From assembly GCF_932526225.1 (NCBI RefSeq), contig NC_064048.1, positions 6,430,627-6,494,626 on the forward strand: 64,000 nucleotides of DNA, written 5' to 3'. Below, piece after piece: positions 45,578-59,086 of this stretch. This DNA is from Nematostella vectensis. Lineage: Eukaryota > Cnidaria > Anthozoa > Actiniaria > Edwardsiidae. Made by a program: the position numbers and the translations under genes. Position 1 is the first letter of the stretch; every line of letters starts with the position of its first letter. The notes beneath the pieces are model-generated. The model had not been told where the DNA came from. It searched no databases and worked only from the letters and a program-made list of their open reading frames with translations.

Positions 45578-46478
45578 AAGAATGGGTAGAGGACGGGACA
45601 ACACTAAACCGGACCACGCGAATCATTCACTCCGATGTCAGCCCCGGGCGAGAGAAAAAATTGCAAATGTTGCAAATGCATGCTTGGAGACCCATCAATA
45701 TCGGCGGACGCTCACGAAGTTCCCTCCTGCGTCTTTTTCCCAAGCCGAAGAAAATTGTTGCAAAAACAATCGATCAACCGAACTTGTTGAGTTTGTCACC
45801 AAACTGCGCCAGTTACAACATTTGCGGAAAGAGTCTCTAATGAGACAAACAATGGTTGAAAAGGGACAATCAACAAACACGGGAGACTATTTCCATTCTC
45901 AAGAAAAAAATACAAAGTGCTCAGGATTTGAAGGATCGCTTCACGTGAAATGAGAACCTTCGGTATAGATACGGGAATTCTCCGATTTATTTGCTGCGAA
46001 GAACAGTCACCTAAGCTTTGGCAACTACGTTAGTGTCGAAACTGCTTAACGTTACCGGAACTACGTTAGTGTTGTTGTTTTTTAACACTCCGCAGAGATT
46101 TCCCCTGTTTACCTATTACTTCAAAACCTGTATGCTCACACAGAACGTTGATTTCGAACCTGCTTACCTTGACCGGAAATCCAAATAATATTGCGCAGGT
46201 ATCACGTGGTCAGGGCACTTGAACGCACTTTGATTGGGTGTACTAACTTTGATTGACAGTCGGTTATCTGAAATGCATTGTTAGGTAAAGACCTCAGGTG
46301 GATTTGATTTTATGGTTTGGCACTCCACCTTACTCGTATACTCTGAAAACCCTCTGCCGTGTCAAAATACTGAGCTATCATTGGCTGATAAACCAATTTT
46401 ATTGCGAAATCTATATTGTTATTTCGTGTTACCTGTAATCGGAAATTGTTAGGGAAGGACCATTAGCCTGGGGTTGGT

Positions 46479-46510
<32 letters not shown>

Positions 46511-47392
46511 GTCCAAAAGCAAAAAAAAAAAAGCGAAAGAAAGGAAAAATATCTAATGGTTGTTCCCTTATTCTCCTTAGTGATCTATGTGGTCTGGTCA
46601 AGGGAGAAGTATAAGCAATGTTTGTCATTTCAAGTGTACAGATTTAAATTTTGAGGTTTTTACATGTGACACAATATGTTTTGAAGAGGACGTCTCATTT
46701 GATATCGCGCCTTCTAGAAACCGACTCCATTGTAACGATCCAGGACTCGGGGTCTCCTCCAAAACCCAAGTTTAAGTGTCTGTGTTACTATCTGCCGTGG
46801 GCCACGGAAAGCCCTGCCTTCGTCCCATCGTTCATTTTACCAATCACTGTCAAATAGCCATATTATTCGGTACAATCTTTTGTCTGTTATACTATTCGCC
46901 AGATACTCGGTGAAACGTTTTTTTTTTTTTTTTTTACAAATCATCGTCTTGTCACCATATAGTTGTCTCTCGACTTGCAGCTGTTTTTATCTGTACAACG
47001 TCCTTATATAGTCCAATTTTTTTTTACTTTCCAGGACTTTCTACTATAAGGATGTACATTTAGAGAAGTGAAAACATACAGCAGTCTAAAAATGTCTTTA
47101 CTATCGCTAGCGTGGAAATTGGCTGCGGAAATATATTACGGACGGGGTTATATGGTTTCTTTAAGAATTCAAACTTAAACAATTTGAGATATTGTTTGTA
47201 TAATGCTTGACAAAGCCTCTTCTAACGCTCTATTTTTTAGCGAGTTACAAAATTATGTTTTGGTAGCGTAAAAAGGTAGAATGTAGATTTAGATGTTTTT
47301 TACCCGAATACTCTTGATCGTTACAACCGAGTCTTGCCGAAATTTTTATTTATTTTTGTTATTGTATAAATTTTGTAAATTGAAACAATAAA
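45578..47392 (+). other. probable 3' UTR of the HELT-like gene, with G31 run
   Basis: About 1.8 kb lies from the stop to an AATAAA at 47387-47392, the first convincing poly(A) signal in AT-rich context (gaaacaataaaaatgaaaat). It contains a 31-base G run (46479-46509). Several short open frames (for example to 45,953) are not credible genes. The extent of the UTR is inferred, not shown. Confidence 0.4.
46479..46509 (+). repeat. G31 homopolymer
   Basis: 31 consecutive G (if the assembly is right) on the sense strand of the HELT-like gene's probable 3' UTR. Such a run can form G-quadruplexes. It is also the kind of tract that is poorly sized in assemblies. Confidence 0.85.
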
Positions 47393-48794
47393 AATGAAAA
47401 TAACAGAAGGCATCAGAAGGTCATATAAAAACAGATCACGAGCAATACGGACGAATATTCTCAGGCGCTCTCATTTGAAGGTCGTAAGTATGTAGGGGCA
47501 ACGCTCGTAGGAGCGAAAACAAGGGGATAAAAACGAGTTGAGGCTACAGTACGTGGTTTGTCGCGCCACTCCCGTCACGCGATAAACCCCGTGACAGTTT
47601 ATTTAACACATATCATCTTCGGGTACCCAAGACGTCGAGGTCAGCGTAACCAGGCTCTTCTCTCCCGCCTCCTACCCCCTCCCCCTCCGCCGGCCTTGTT
47701 TTGCCTCGTTATCACGCCTGTGACTTCGACGCCCGGGGTTCCCGAGGTTACATCTGCACCGAGGAGTCAAGCGAGTTAGACACGCATGCGCACAAAAACG
47801 CAGAAGATTCTAGGCTTGTATTGGTGATTTTGAAGGGACATTTGCACACAGAGTGGAACTAAACACCGTAGAAAGTTTATTAGCCCATTAAACAGAGATT
47901 AGCTAAAATTAAGTGATCGTAAAGCCTAGCTATAAATGTTTTTCAACTTACCCAAATATTGTATTATTTTATGAATGTTATTTCACAAACCTCGATATCT
48001 GGATATTTTAGTTATCCACATAATTTCACAACTTTCTGAGCTAACACCAGCCTAGTCACAGGAAATGTTTTTATTTTTTTTCTGGCCGATTTCTTTCTGG
48101 CTGGGAGGCTATGTTGGTTGAGGGGAGGGGGCAGGATCTTTTTCAAGGGAAAGTAGAGGATGTTTTCATCTATTGTGTTTTTTTTTTATTTAACCAGACG
48201 ATGAAGGATTCGTTTCTGGGTGTGTCAAAAAACTAAACTGAGTCCTTCGATGTAAATTCGTGTTGCAACTAAAAGGAGAACTTTAAATACGTTTTAGTTG
48301 ATGTCAGAATGGGCACTATGTTATCAAATGCACACAGTGGTTAGAAATGGCTCCCTCTCTTCTGACCCTAATTCTACAAGAGCTGAGCATTGTGTCTTAC
48401 ATGGCGTACTTACTATTGGTATCAACCTGAAAATAAAACGTGTGTATAGCTCGTGCTGTGCTCAAAGTATATGATTTTGGATCTCTCCTGTGCACATCTC
48501 CTGTGCACCGCTATAAAGGGCACATTCATCCTTCTCCCTACAGGAGCGTAGCGAAACCTCCCCCCCCCCCCCCCCTTCCTAAAATATATACAAATATTTA
48601 GGGTTGTTGACTTCATACTGCTATGCACATTTCAGTTTTATTTATTCATGTTCACATCAAATCAAGAGCATTTTCTTATGCACTTCCAGGGCAGTCGTTA
48701 TAGTTATAGTCATATCCGTGGGCTCTGATGTCGCTCACGACAAAGAGAAAATTTTTAAAGTACGCATGTGTTATTGGCGTAGGTTATGCCCCTG
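47393..48794. other. intergenic; C16 run and hAT-like end near 48.55 kb
   Basis: 48,541-48,580 reads caggagcgtagcgaaacctc followed by a C run, close to the CAGGGGCGTAGC hAT termini seen elsewhere. Nothing else was recognised; the 73-codon frame at 47558-47779 has no motif. Confidence 0.35.
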
Positions 48795-48807
48795 AGGTAG
48801 TGATAAT

Positions 48808-49010
48808 GATATATAGATTTAGGCACTGCCTAAAAGCAGAGCCAGCATTGAACATTGAGGTGCCCAGGATTCTGCTCTACTCGTTTTAAGAGTGGATTTT
48901 TTATGAGATTTATAATACCAAATTTTACATTAATGTGCCCCTTCAAATGGATCCAGCCCTCATTCAATAATATTAAATACTCAGTGAATGAAAGGCAACA
49001 AACAAAACCG
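48808..49010. repeat. dispersed repeat, partner at 55.74-55.96 kb
   Basis: The text atatatagatttaggcactg + cctaaaagc, then gagccagcattgaaca, caaatggatccag and attcaataat, occurs in the same order at 55,748-55,900. It starts with the palindrome tttaggca-ctgcctaaa. Confidence 0.8.
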
Positions 49011-49059
49011 CTGGCGTTTAAAAGGTTGCAAGATTCAAGGGTTCGTAGTTGACAGAAAA

Positions 49060-50150
49060 TATTTGGTTATACCGATGTGGCTATTAGACCTAGATTATGC
49101 AAACTTCAATTGTTTGATATTTCCCTTGATCAAAGAGGGCACTAGGTTTTCGACAACATTGCTTGAATTAATTTGGTCTTGCGCCGGTTGCGTTATATTA
49201 AGCCTGGCTCACACGGCGTTATAATCGTAATCATAGTCGTAGCCATAAAGAGCCTCACGTGTAAACCGCTCCGTCATTTCATTCAATCATTAGCAAGATC
49301 TAAGAAATGGAAAAGTCTTCATTTTTCTATGATTATGATAATGACGCTATATCATACACTTCCCTGATCATAGGTGTGAACGTCAAATCATAGTAGTAAA
49401 CGTCGTGAACGTGCTAACAATTCGTTCTCATGTGACTCATTTCCAGCTATAAAGGGCACATTTAAATCCTCCTAAAGGGGGTGTCATAAAGGATATATTA
49501 AAATCAAATTATTATGGCTCTGGACTATTCAAGCATTGATTGTCTAATTTTGGCCTTGATCAGAGAAGGCATCAGAGCGCTCATATTTATGACATGTTTT
49601 CCGCAACAGTTTTGCAATGAAATGTCATCTAACGGTAATCCCGATAAGGATAAAATTTATCAGTCCCGGTTTAAACTAAATATACGTGATTCAACGTCAC
49701 TCTCTCGCTATAACGGCTCATTCAAACACTCCATTCAAGGGCATACAACTAGCCCCCCTCTCCCGAAACACGTTAAATTGCATATTTCGTCGTTTGAATA
49801 TATTCTGATGCTGAAAATACCCATTTGAAAGGTAGCTTGGAAAAAAAATTATCTTATCCTTTTTTTCCCAGCCAACATTGGTGAAGATTTTTTTTCCCAG
49901 CCAGCAGTGGTTAGGCAATTTTAGCGCATGAATAATTGCCCGTTTAAAACCGATCAGGACGATTTTTCCCCAAGTATCCCCTCCAGCGCCCCCAATATAT
50001 TCCCAGCACAACAAGTTGGACAAATTTACCAGCAGAACCATTCGGGGCGATTTTTTCCAAGCAACCATGGGGTCTGAAATCTTCCCAGCCAGCAAAAATA
50101 TGGGCTGCCTAACAGATATTTTGCGGAACAAATCCGTTTTTGCCCTTTTC
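49060..50150. repeat. region of short decayed repeats
   Basis: 49,095-49,145 and 49,520-49,575 share gattgtctaattttggcctt-like text with gatcaaagagggc / gatcagagaaggc. From 49,865 to 50,100 the motif ttcccagccagca recurs five or so times. No gene was recognised. Confidence 0.5.
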
Positions 50151-52330
50151 CCTTAAGGTGTAATAACACGAAATATGATAAATGCTGGAGGTTATACCTA
50201 GAATATTCATACTTCAACATGTCTTACGGTCGTAATAGTTTTTCTTGACCTTCGATCGAGCGTTATTATAGTGCTTTTACAAAAAAAAACGGCGTGAATT
50301 AATATTATTGTAACTGTTGTGAGGTAACCCCGCTATTACGGACATGCGTCAACCCCGTTGAATCCGACTTTATTACAAGCTTAATGTCACTCCCGCTACA
50401 GCAGACACATTAAAGCTTTCCCACTTGAGGGTGTTATAGAAAGAGATTATTGGATCCACGATTGCCTTATAGATTGTCGTTGATTAACAGGCGCGTTCTC
50501 AGGACTTGGCTTCGCTATAACAGGCACGCTAGGGTTGTAAGACACTCTTTCTTATAAGAACGTCCAATTTTCAGTTGAGGCTGAGCCGTTGTTATTTTTG
50601 GGACATTTTGAGGCTGAATATATTCTTAAATTTTAGTGATAGAATATATTACCCAATGAATTATTATGAAGAGAATTACACTAATGATCGATAGCAATAA
50701 TAATGTTGTTACTATGAGAACAATTTGATTCTGCATTTTAAAACGCAGGACTAAAAAAAGATATTTTTTTCTATCTGAGCCTCGGCATGTTCTTAAAATT
50801 TGGTGAAATCTTAGGGCGCGTTTTTTTTTTTTACTCGTGATTCCGGAACGAGAATGATTAGAATAGAGAAAGCGCGCGTCCGTTCATCCTGCGTTCCCAT
50901 TCCGGAATGGAATGAAGACCATTCCACCCATTCTGCTACCTGTAGCAGACTGGCTTGAATGCTATCCTGCCCTTAGGCTGGACTCTCTTATAAAATAGTT
51001 TTTTTCAAAAGAAAGAGAGGATTGCAAAGGTGTCCCTGGGGGATATTCCGCTATCTTGGCTCACGTGCGCATAAAAGACAACATTTAGTTTAAGGCGAAT
51101 CAGGAGTGAACCATTGTCATTTAAATGAGACAAACAAAAAGGGTTCAAAGAAGTCACGTTTCTTGAACAAGGAATTATGGAATTAACTGAACCAGCTGCG
51201 ACCTCTTTGTATTCGCATCTCACGTTGCCATTGCAATTTTTTTATATAATAAATATAAATTACTTTACAAACAAAGTTCATCACACGTGAGAAAAAGACA
51301 AGAAATATTATACAAATTATATATTAAGAAATATTATACCTCGAATACCAGGCGATTTTATTTTTCGCTCCTCGGTTTATACTTCATTGGAACGATAAAG
51401 GGCCTTAACTCGGGCAAGGAATATGAAAGCAAATTTTCGTTGAAAACGGAACTAATCAATGTCTGCTTTGTATCATCGCTTGCGTCGCACTCGTTGTGCG
51501 ACCTTCCCTTTAGACTTTCTCCTAGCAGGGCCTATGAGAGAGCGACTGGAGCAAGTCCGGACTACAAACTAAACTACGAACGTTCTTAATGGTATCATGC
51601 TCGTCACATGAGAATGAAGAGCAAGAGGGCAGATGCCTTATATCGCCTTATGTTTATTATGCATCCACATAACCTCTAGTCCAATCAGTCGCCGCTGTTT
51701 CAAGCGTTTTGCTTCTCAAATCAACAACGCTATTAGGGAGGGACTAACATTACTTGCGAAATGCTTGCGAGATCCTACCCAACCCCAACCCAACAGCCCT
51801 TTGAGACAACACAGGTTAAAAAAAAGCGCTGGTGGTGTTCTTGGCGTCCAAGAAAAAGCTTACCACCAATTTCAATTGTTTTTATATCAATAAGTAAAAT
51901 TCACCATAGATCCGTAAAAACCTTGAACCTTCTAGACAAAAACACACCTGGTATTTATCAGACATGCAACTTTTATGTGTATTTCCATTCCATTTCTAAT
52001 CTTCCTAGTTTTTTCTTTCTCGTTTATACCGTTGCCATCTTCGCCTTCGTAAGATCCAAAGGTCTCCTGCATAGAGATCATGTCACGCGGATGCCGGCAT
52101 TTTTTAACCTAAATAATACCTCTGTCAGGCCGACAGTCCTCGTGAGAGCAACACTCCTCACGTGTTATGTAAGACACGTGTGCGCATTGCCGTGGCAACG
52201 TAAGCCGCATCATGGTATCAAGGTGTTCAGTGAATTTTATTTTGTACTCCAATGCAGATTGCTCTCACGGGATTCCGGTATGACATAACGGTAGTCAATT
52301 ACGTTATCACACGCAGTCAGGAACGTCATC
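50151..52330. other. intergenic, nothing recognised
   Basis: Open frames up to 175 codons (51761-52288) have no domain, poor composition and no splice support. 50,840-50,930 has a small attccggaa / ttccggaat palindromic area. Confidence 0.4.
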
Positions 52331-52349
52331 TTGATACTCAGTTTTAATA

Positions 52350-52975
52350 CTGTCGATTCTGAACAAAATGATGACTCGCGCGCATGGCGGATGTCACAAA
52401 CACGACGTTCAGTAAACCTTCGTCAAGTAATTGTCCATGCTGAACAAAATGATGACCCGCGTGCATGGCGGATGTCACAAACACGACGTTCAGTAAACCT
52501 TCGTCAAGTAATTGTCCATGCTGAACAAAATGATGACCCGCGCTCGTGACGGATGTCACATTCACGATGCTCAATAAACGCTTGTAACGTAATCCTGTCG
52601 GTACTAAACAAAATGATGACTCGCGCGCGCGTGACGGATGGCACAAACACGACACTCAGTAAACGCTTGTAACGTAATCCTGTCGGTACTTAACAAAATG
52701 ATGACTCGCGCGCGCGTGACGGATGGCACAAACACGACACTCAGTAAACGCTTGTAACGTAAACCTGTCGGTACTAAACAAAATGATGACTCGCGCGCGC
52801 GTGACGGATGGCACAAACACGACACTCAGTAAACGCTTGTAACGTAATCCTGTCGGTACTAAACAAAATGATGACTCGCGCGCGCGTGACGGAGTTCACA
52901 AACACGACACTCAGTAACCATTTTTCACGTAATCGTGCTGGTACTCAATAAATGACGACTCACACTGCATGACGG
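52350..52975. repeat. 79-86 bp CG-rich minisatellite, about 7 units
   Basis: gaacaaaatgatgac / taaacaaaatgatgac recurs at about 52,362, 52,441, 52,520, 52,607, 52,694, 52,780 and 52,866. The first three units are 79 bp, later ones about 86-87 bp with an alternating cgcgcgcg core. Shared text includes ggatggcacaaacacgacac and cagtaaacgcttgtaacgta. Confidence 0.88.
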
Positions 52976-53127
52976 ATGATGCAACTGGATTTTTTTATGG
53001 GTCCGTTAAAACTACAATCTAGGACGGCCTTTTGTAAAAACAGTTGAACTGATCCCAGTTCAAGTTATACAAGTTCTAATCTACAGGGAAACTCGTCTAC
53101 TCGAGCCTTTAAACACAAACGCGCACT

Positions 53128-53135
53128 ATAAAAGG
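53128..53135 (+). promoter_or_regulatory. TATA-like box
   Basis: TATAAAAG within cgcgcactataaaagggact is a strong core-promoter-like match. No convincing coding exon was identified downstream on the plus strand, so its use is unknown. Confidence 0.25.
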
Positions 53136-53299
53136 GACTTGTCTTTCGTCATTTGAGTTCACTGAGTGCAGAGATCCGTAGAGAGAAGCCAGAAAGCTAT
53201 AATAGAGCCGGGAACAAATTTTTGAAGTAATAACAGCATATTTACCAGCCTTTTGTTGTAACAAAACGAAAAATAAGGGAGGACTACGTTATTCAATTT

Positions 53300-53405
53300 A
53301 TTTTCGCGTCACTTTCATTTCGCGATTTTAAAAGATTCGCGAAAATAAAGTGACGCGAAAATTAAGTGCCGCGAAAATTAGGATGCGCGAAAATTAAGTG
53401 AGAAA
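53300..53405. repeat. palindromic cgcgaaaattaagtg repeat
   Basis: ttcgcgtcactttcatttcg (53,304) and cgcgaaaataaagtgacgcg (53,338) pair in inverse. Two more cgcgaaaattaagtg units follow. The same cgcgaaaat phrase appears near 53,650. Confidence 0.7.
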
Positions 53406-55747
53406 AACAAGAAGCCTTTTAGGGAATATTGGTCGTTTATAAGCTTTATGGAAACACCTTGTCTATGTAGTCATCTAATGTACATATAGTACGGTGAGGG
53501 GTTGAGTTGGACTTGTATTTATAGATTTTTATGAAACTATAATTAGCCCTCGCATCTTTGTTGCAAATTGTTTCAGTTTTGGTGATTACTGTTCATTTTA
53601 ATTCCACTTGTTTTGCTTGATATTCTTATTCCAAAATCGCGAAATCGCGAAAATACGCCTATTATCACGCTCACCGGTAAAATTTATATAAACCTTATTT
53701 AGATAAGGTTTAAAAAAACCTCCACCACCAACCCCTATTCTCCTTTACAGGTGTCGCATCCTGAGCAAGAAGGACTTGAGAAAGAATAAACAAAAAATAC
53801 GGCGTTCTGAACACGTGATCAAATACCGTTCTGAACTCGTGAGTCTGGCAAGAAATGTGTGTGCGCAGTTGAACCTGTGCGCGCCGGCGTACTGTTGGCT
53901 TCACCTTGGGTCAAATGCGTGCCAAGGTCGAATCATCTAGTCGCTCTTGAAGTTCGACGGATAGTGCGACGTTGGTGCGCAAGAAATTGAATAAATGAGA
54001 AACTCGACCCCAGTTTACTGTGTTTTCCTTGGAACCGCTTTATGGTCAAGCCTAAACCGAACCAGAACGGGCTCTACAACACCCAAATGTCTACGCATCA
54101 AAGTGCTGTCTCTACAACACCCTTTTTACTTGACAATCGCAAGTGAACAGACCCCGTGTTCCTGGGTTTCGTTGCAATAAACTGAATAGATTCCAGAGCA
54201 TTTTCTCGGGATTGTCTTCCTCCATAGAGAGTCACAAGTGGCCTCCAGGATACGTGGATAAGCTGCACAGCGTTTCAGACAATGACCGGGAAATAAAATG
54301 GTAAGATTTAAATAAAGAGATTTTTTATAACGGGAATTATCACTTGTGCTGTTGTAAATTGAAAAAAAAAAATTATGGCATCGAAGTCTTTGTTGTCGGC
54401 ACAAAAAAGAGGCAATGAAACAGTTTTTCTTTAAAAAAAAAAATGATAAAAAACATGTTCAACTTCTACACAAAAAGAAAGTCTTATTGCTTAGCTATCT
54501 TATAGAAGAATTTTTTAGCAGCTTGTAGAATATGATTTAAATAGGAAACCACAATACAAAACAAAGATTCGTAATGGTTCTACACCATACACCCAGGACG
54601 GAGTCATTAGATAGAAGTTCATCCGAGTTATGGGAGATCCTCCCGACAGAAACCGTTAGAAGTATTTTATTAAAAACTTTCACACAAAAAATAGTATATC
54701 CTGTATATAAGAAATTAATCATTTGATTTGATCATTCGTGATTTATTAAAGGAATAAGAAGGAAATTTTCGTGTTGAATTTGTGTTCGTTTTAATGCAAT
54801 GTTTTATTTCTTATTGGCGTTTCGAATAACTGTGCATATGAAGTTCTAGAAGGTTCTCTTTTGTACAGTTAGACGTTTTTATATGAAACACTTATGCTAC
54901 GAGGCTACATTTTGTGAAAACTATGTGTGGACGAATTGACTCTATTTTTGTGGACGAGTTGACTCAATTTTTGGACGAGTTGGTTGTGGACGACACGGTT
55001 TGTGGACGAAGTGATTGGATACCGATCATCTGATTTCTATGACCCATTCCTAAAGAATGCGTGTGTATATCTGCTCTCGACCAAGAGACACCGAAATTTG
55101 TTGACGATTAATAGAAAGCCATTATACAAAACGAGCTTTCGCGTAGCTCTGAGGAGCCATTACATAGTTTTGGAGGGGGTCCGGGAAAATTCTCCTGAAG
55201 AAAAATCGTTAAAACATCGTGCGAAAATCTTCCACATAAAGAATAGTTTTGTTAAATCCAGGTACTGCTGCGCTCCGGAATTCGATTTCACAGGTTCCTA
55301 ATTTTGCCGAGAGCCCTCTTTTATTGTGCTCTTTGCTACGGATTCACCGAAACTGAAACAATTATACTAGTGTGCGTGTTTAAATGAAAGATGCTCGAGC
55401 AATAAAAGCAAGGGCTTGTAGTGAGAGAATACACCAATACAGGGTTAAATGTGTATGGTATACGTCTCAGTAAAGACAGGGCAACTTGAGGGCAAAAGCC
55501 CTCACCCTACATTGCGGACTTTCCCTCGTGGCTCGGATGACTGCGCCAAATGGCGGTCCCTCGCAAACCAGCTAACCAACCCATAATTGTGGGACGTTAA
55601 GGAACAACACTGTAGAAGGAGGAGTCCATCTTCGGTGTCTGTACACCGTTTAAAAAGCATAGGTCGAAGGAAAGAGTCTTGTGAGAAGTTTGCTAACACA
55701 GAAAAACAAGGGGTTGTTAAGAGCAAATCACACCAAGAGAAACGTAA

Positions 55748-55960
55748 TATATAGATTTAGGCACTGCCTAAAAGCTGAGCCAGCATTGAACACCTTTTGT
55801 GTTGACTGATCGAGGTATTTTTGGGGGATCTAGATTCCTGCTCTTTACTGAGATTTATTTATTGTACCAACCAAATGGATCCAGGCCCTATTCAATAATT
55901 TCAATTATGCAGTACATCAAAGTTAACAAACACAATTCCTGGTGTGAATATGGCTGTCAA
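55748..55960. repeat. dispersed repeat, partner at 48.81-49.01 kb
   Basis: Second copy of the repeat that starts atatatagatttaggcactg, same orientation, with internal differences. Confidence 0.8.
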
Positions 55961-58900
55961 AGTTGTCAAGAGTCTAATTGTAAATTCTAGGCTTATGGGC
56001 TTATACGCGGATATCTAAGTATTTTTTTCAAAAATACAAGACTGCGATTACCTAAAACAACCAAATTTGGCATGGTGAATAACCATAGGAGAAAAACATG
56101 ATCTGCACAGTCTGTTGCCATGGAAGCAGCAAATGTGCATATATTTGCATATTAATTAGCTAAAAACTTTAAAAGAAAATGGGGAAAACTTATGCAGTGT
56201 AAATTGGTGTTCTAAGCACATATATTTATTCATAGTCAAAAGCCCCATAATAAATAGCCTTTGCATCTGGTCCATCGACCCGTGCACCCACCCTTTACCA
56301 TTTAGTGGCCTTGTTGTTGTTGGCCTACTCCAAAATGAATGCAATGGAATGCATTGATCTATGTTTGGGGTAGAGAGGAAGCAAAGAACATCAATTGACT
56401 AAAAAAATAGTCGAAGGAAGAGGAGATATAAAGGAAATTGACTCAACTTGAAAGGTTTGGTGAAAATAATATAACAGTAATAAAAATGATTTGATTGAGC
56501 ATTTCTTGACATTTCCCCTTTCCCATTATCTTAACCCTTTTACCACCACAGGCCTCTAAAGAGGCCATGTCTATGCTATCCAAGCTATGTGAATAGAATT
56601 CTATTATTGAAAAAGAACAAGGTTGTTGCTAGTGTTATAAAGTTTAAGTATCTTGCCCTAAAAACCCTTCCCCTTAATAAAAATTCTATTAATGTACATT
56701 TGTAAAGCTACATTCAGACAAGCTTTGTCCTTGCGAAGAACAAGAAACAGGATTTCAAAGATAGATTATCTTTAGGTTGATAGAAAACTGTTGTCTTTAC
56801 AGATTTATTATTTAAAAAGCAAAAGTTTGTTTTTAGTTTATATAATATAAGTATCTTGTTCTAAAAAAAAACTATTGTGTACTGCTGAATCACATAGTAC
56901 TGCCCTAGTCATTTGAGCCCTCTCCCGTATGGTCCTGTGGAAGTCAGGGGTTAAGGTGGGGTTTTAGATTACTTTTTAACCAGAATATATCAAGAGGGGT
57001 GGTGGTATTGACTGTTTTGACTCTTAACTTGGTAACAGGCATTTATTAAAGTCTAATCCCCCACCCTTCCCTGGGACCATGTGTGTGGGGCATCAAATGA
57101 CTAGTGAATAAAAACTCTCTACTGTTATCTTTCAAGACTAGATTTTCAATTCTCATGTCTTCCAGTCTTTCGCATTCATTTTGGCCCTCAGGTAGTCCAT
57201 GGTTCATAAAAGAGTAAAATTTCTTTCAAAACAATCTTTTCTTCAAGTCATTTATAATCTGACTAATTTCCACAACTATTTGAAAAAAAAGAGAGATGCA
57301 AGAAGCAGACAATAACAACAATACATATTGGCAATAGGGGTTGATTTTTTTTATCCTCGGTAAGTTGAAAAAGTTGCTTTATCTTCTAAGGATATGTATC
57401 TTCTTAGGACTAAGAGCACAGGATATAAAGACAAGAATGGTCTTCTTTAGCAGTATATGACAAATGCAACATGATATTGGTGAGCCTTTATGAAATATTT
57501 CAATACAATCAAGATATTTCAACACAATCAATTCAGAACGAAGAATGTCAAAACAAAACCTGTTATGCTCAAATAATTTGATTACTAAGTTAAGTACTCG
57601 CATTCTCAAAGCAAACAAAAAGGACAACAAAAAGCCCAATAACTGTCATATCCTAAATAGACAATACAAATCGTCGTCTGAAACTCACCTTGAATTGTTT
57701 TTGTCGCTTTCTTGTGGTTGAGGTCGCTTTTTAATGTGAACTGTTACTTACTTAAATTTACTAGCTAAAACCAGACATATCCTTACATAAATCTTGGCGT
57801 GAATGAATGTTAGTAGATCTTCTCTAGTTGGCTTTATACTTAAGTCACAAAATTTGAGGCAAAAAGAAATAATCATCGCATGACAAGAATTTTTCCCTTG
57901 CTCCGTGCTTGTATTTAGCCGCCATTTCGGGGCCTGGGAGTTGCGTGGCTGACCGACTGGCGAGTGACACCACAGGGTACCCGCGCATAGACCACAAAAG
58001 CAAGTCGCATAGTTATACCATATTTCTATACCTATGGAGCTCCGCGCTGGCTCCGCTATAAACGTGACTGCGCATTCTAAAGGCTCTCTCATTTTTCATT
58101 TCCAAAATCAAGCAGCTGAATGGCGCATCAATAAAACATGGACACACAATTGAAGAGGTAAGTTAGGTAATCCCCCCTCCCCCTTTCCAATAAGCCCCCC
58201 GCCCCCTCTAGAGCCAGAACTCGAACACGTTTTGAGTTTCGGATATACCGATCTGTACAGTCATTTCTACTCGGATATAACTCGAACTCGCTGCTAACTA
58301 AAACTTTTTTGCTTTTACTTCGAGGGTAAATTAAATTTAACGGGGTTCCGTGCTGACTGCCGATCCATGTGTACTTTAAGTTCCCAAATACAAATTCATG
58401 GAAACATTATATTTGTTATTTCATCCGCACAGGGAAGGCCTACGCGTTACTGAGTTCTGTGTCTGCAAATGATATTCTACCATTTCGATTTACCTGTTTT
58501 CTGCCTGTGCCTCGGCCTTTCTTACTGCGCTTTTTTAATAATTAAAGTTATTCTACGAACTTTCGACTGCTGGCTTCCGTCTTGGGAAACCCTTGAAGCG
58601 TTTTCATTTGCACGTAAATGGTTGTTTCAAATCACTCTCCGCAAGGCGCTGACCAAATGTAATTCCGTCAGTTTGATTGACAGAAGGCAGAAAGCTGCTT
58701 AGCAGTGGGATTATTAACGATAGCACCATTGAAGCAGTATTAAACACCCTGCATCCGAGTATCAATTTATAGAAATATTTAAAATGTCTTAGAAGAGAGT
58801 CTAATAAACTCTTCTGGTAACATATATTTATCCGTATTCAGATATTATAAGAGCTCTAGACAATTAATCAGTTGGTTCCCCAGGATTTCGTCAGGTATCA

Positions 58901-59086
58901 TATATGGAGATAGGATAGCTTTTCACGATCATTAAATAAGAAATGACCCACTTTTCGGCGGCCTCTGTTCTAAAACACCATTCATATAGACATGGACACA
59001 GTGTTTTCGGGCAAACAAAGAGTTTCAAGTCTGTAATTCACAGTCTATAATTTTTGCCATATCTATTCAAGAGCTATCTACTTGTG

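Larger units (their letters stand above)
52976..59079. other. mostly non-coding interval before the RhoGAP gene
   Basis: Apart from the repeats listed separately, nothing gene-like was recognised. Open frames such as 54984-55301 (105 codons, plus) and 57748-58092 (114 codons, minus) show no known domain. 54,925-55,010 has four or five short repeats of gtggacgagttgactc-type text. A possible divergent promoter near 58 kb is described under findings. Confidence 0.4.

Noticed and set aside
51761-52288. 175-codon plus-strand frame as a gene
   Set aside because: No domain, mixed composition and no donor/acceptor or promoter support. It overlaps no recognised homologous text.
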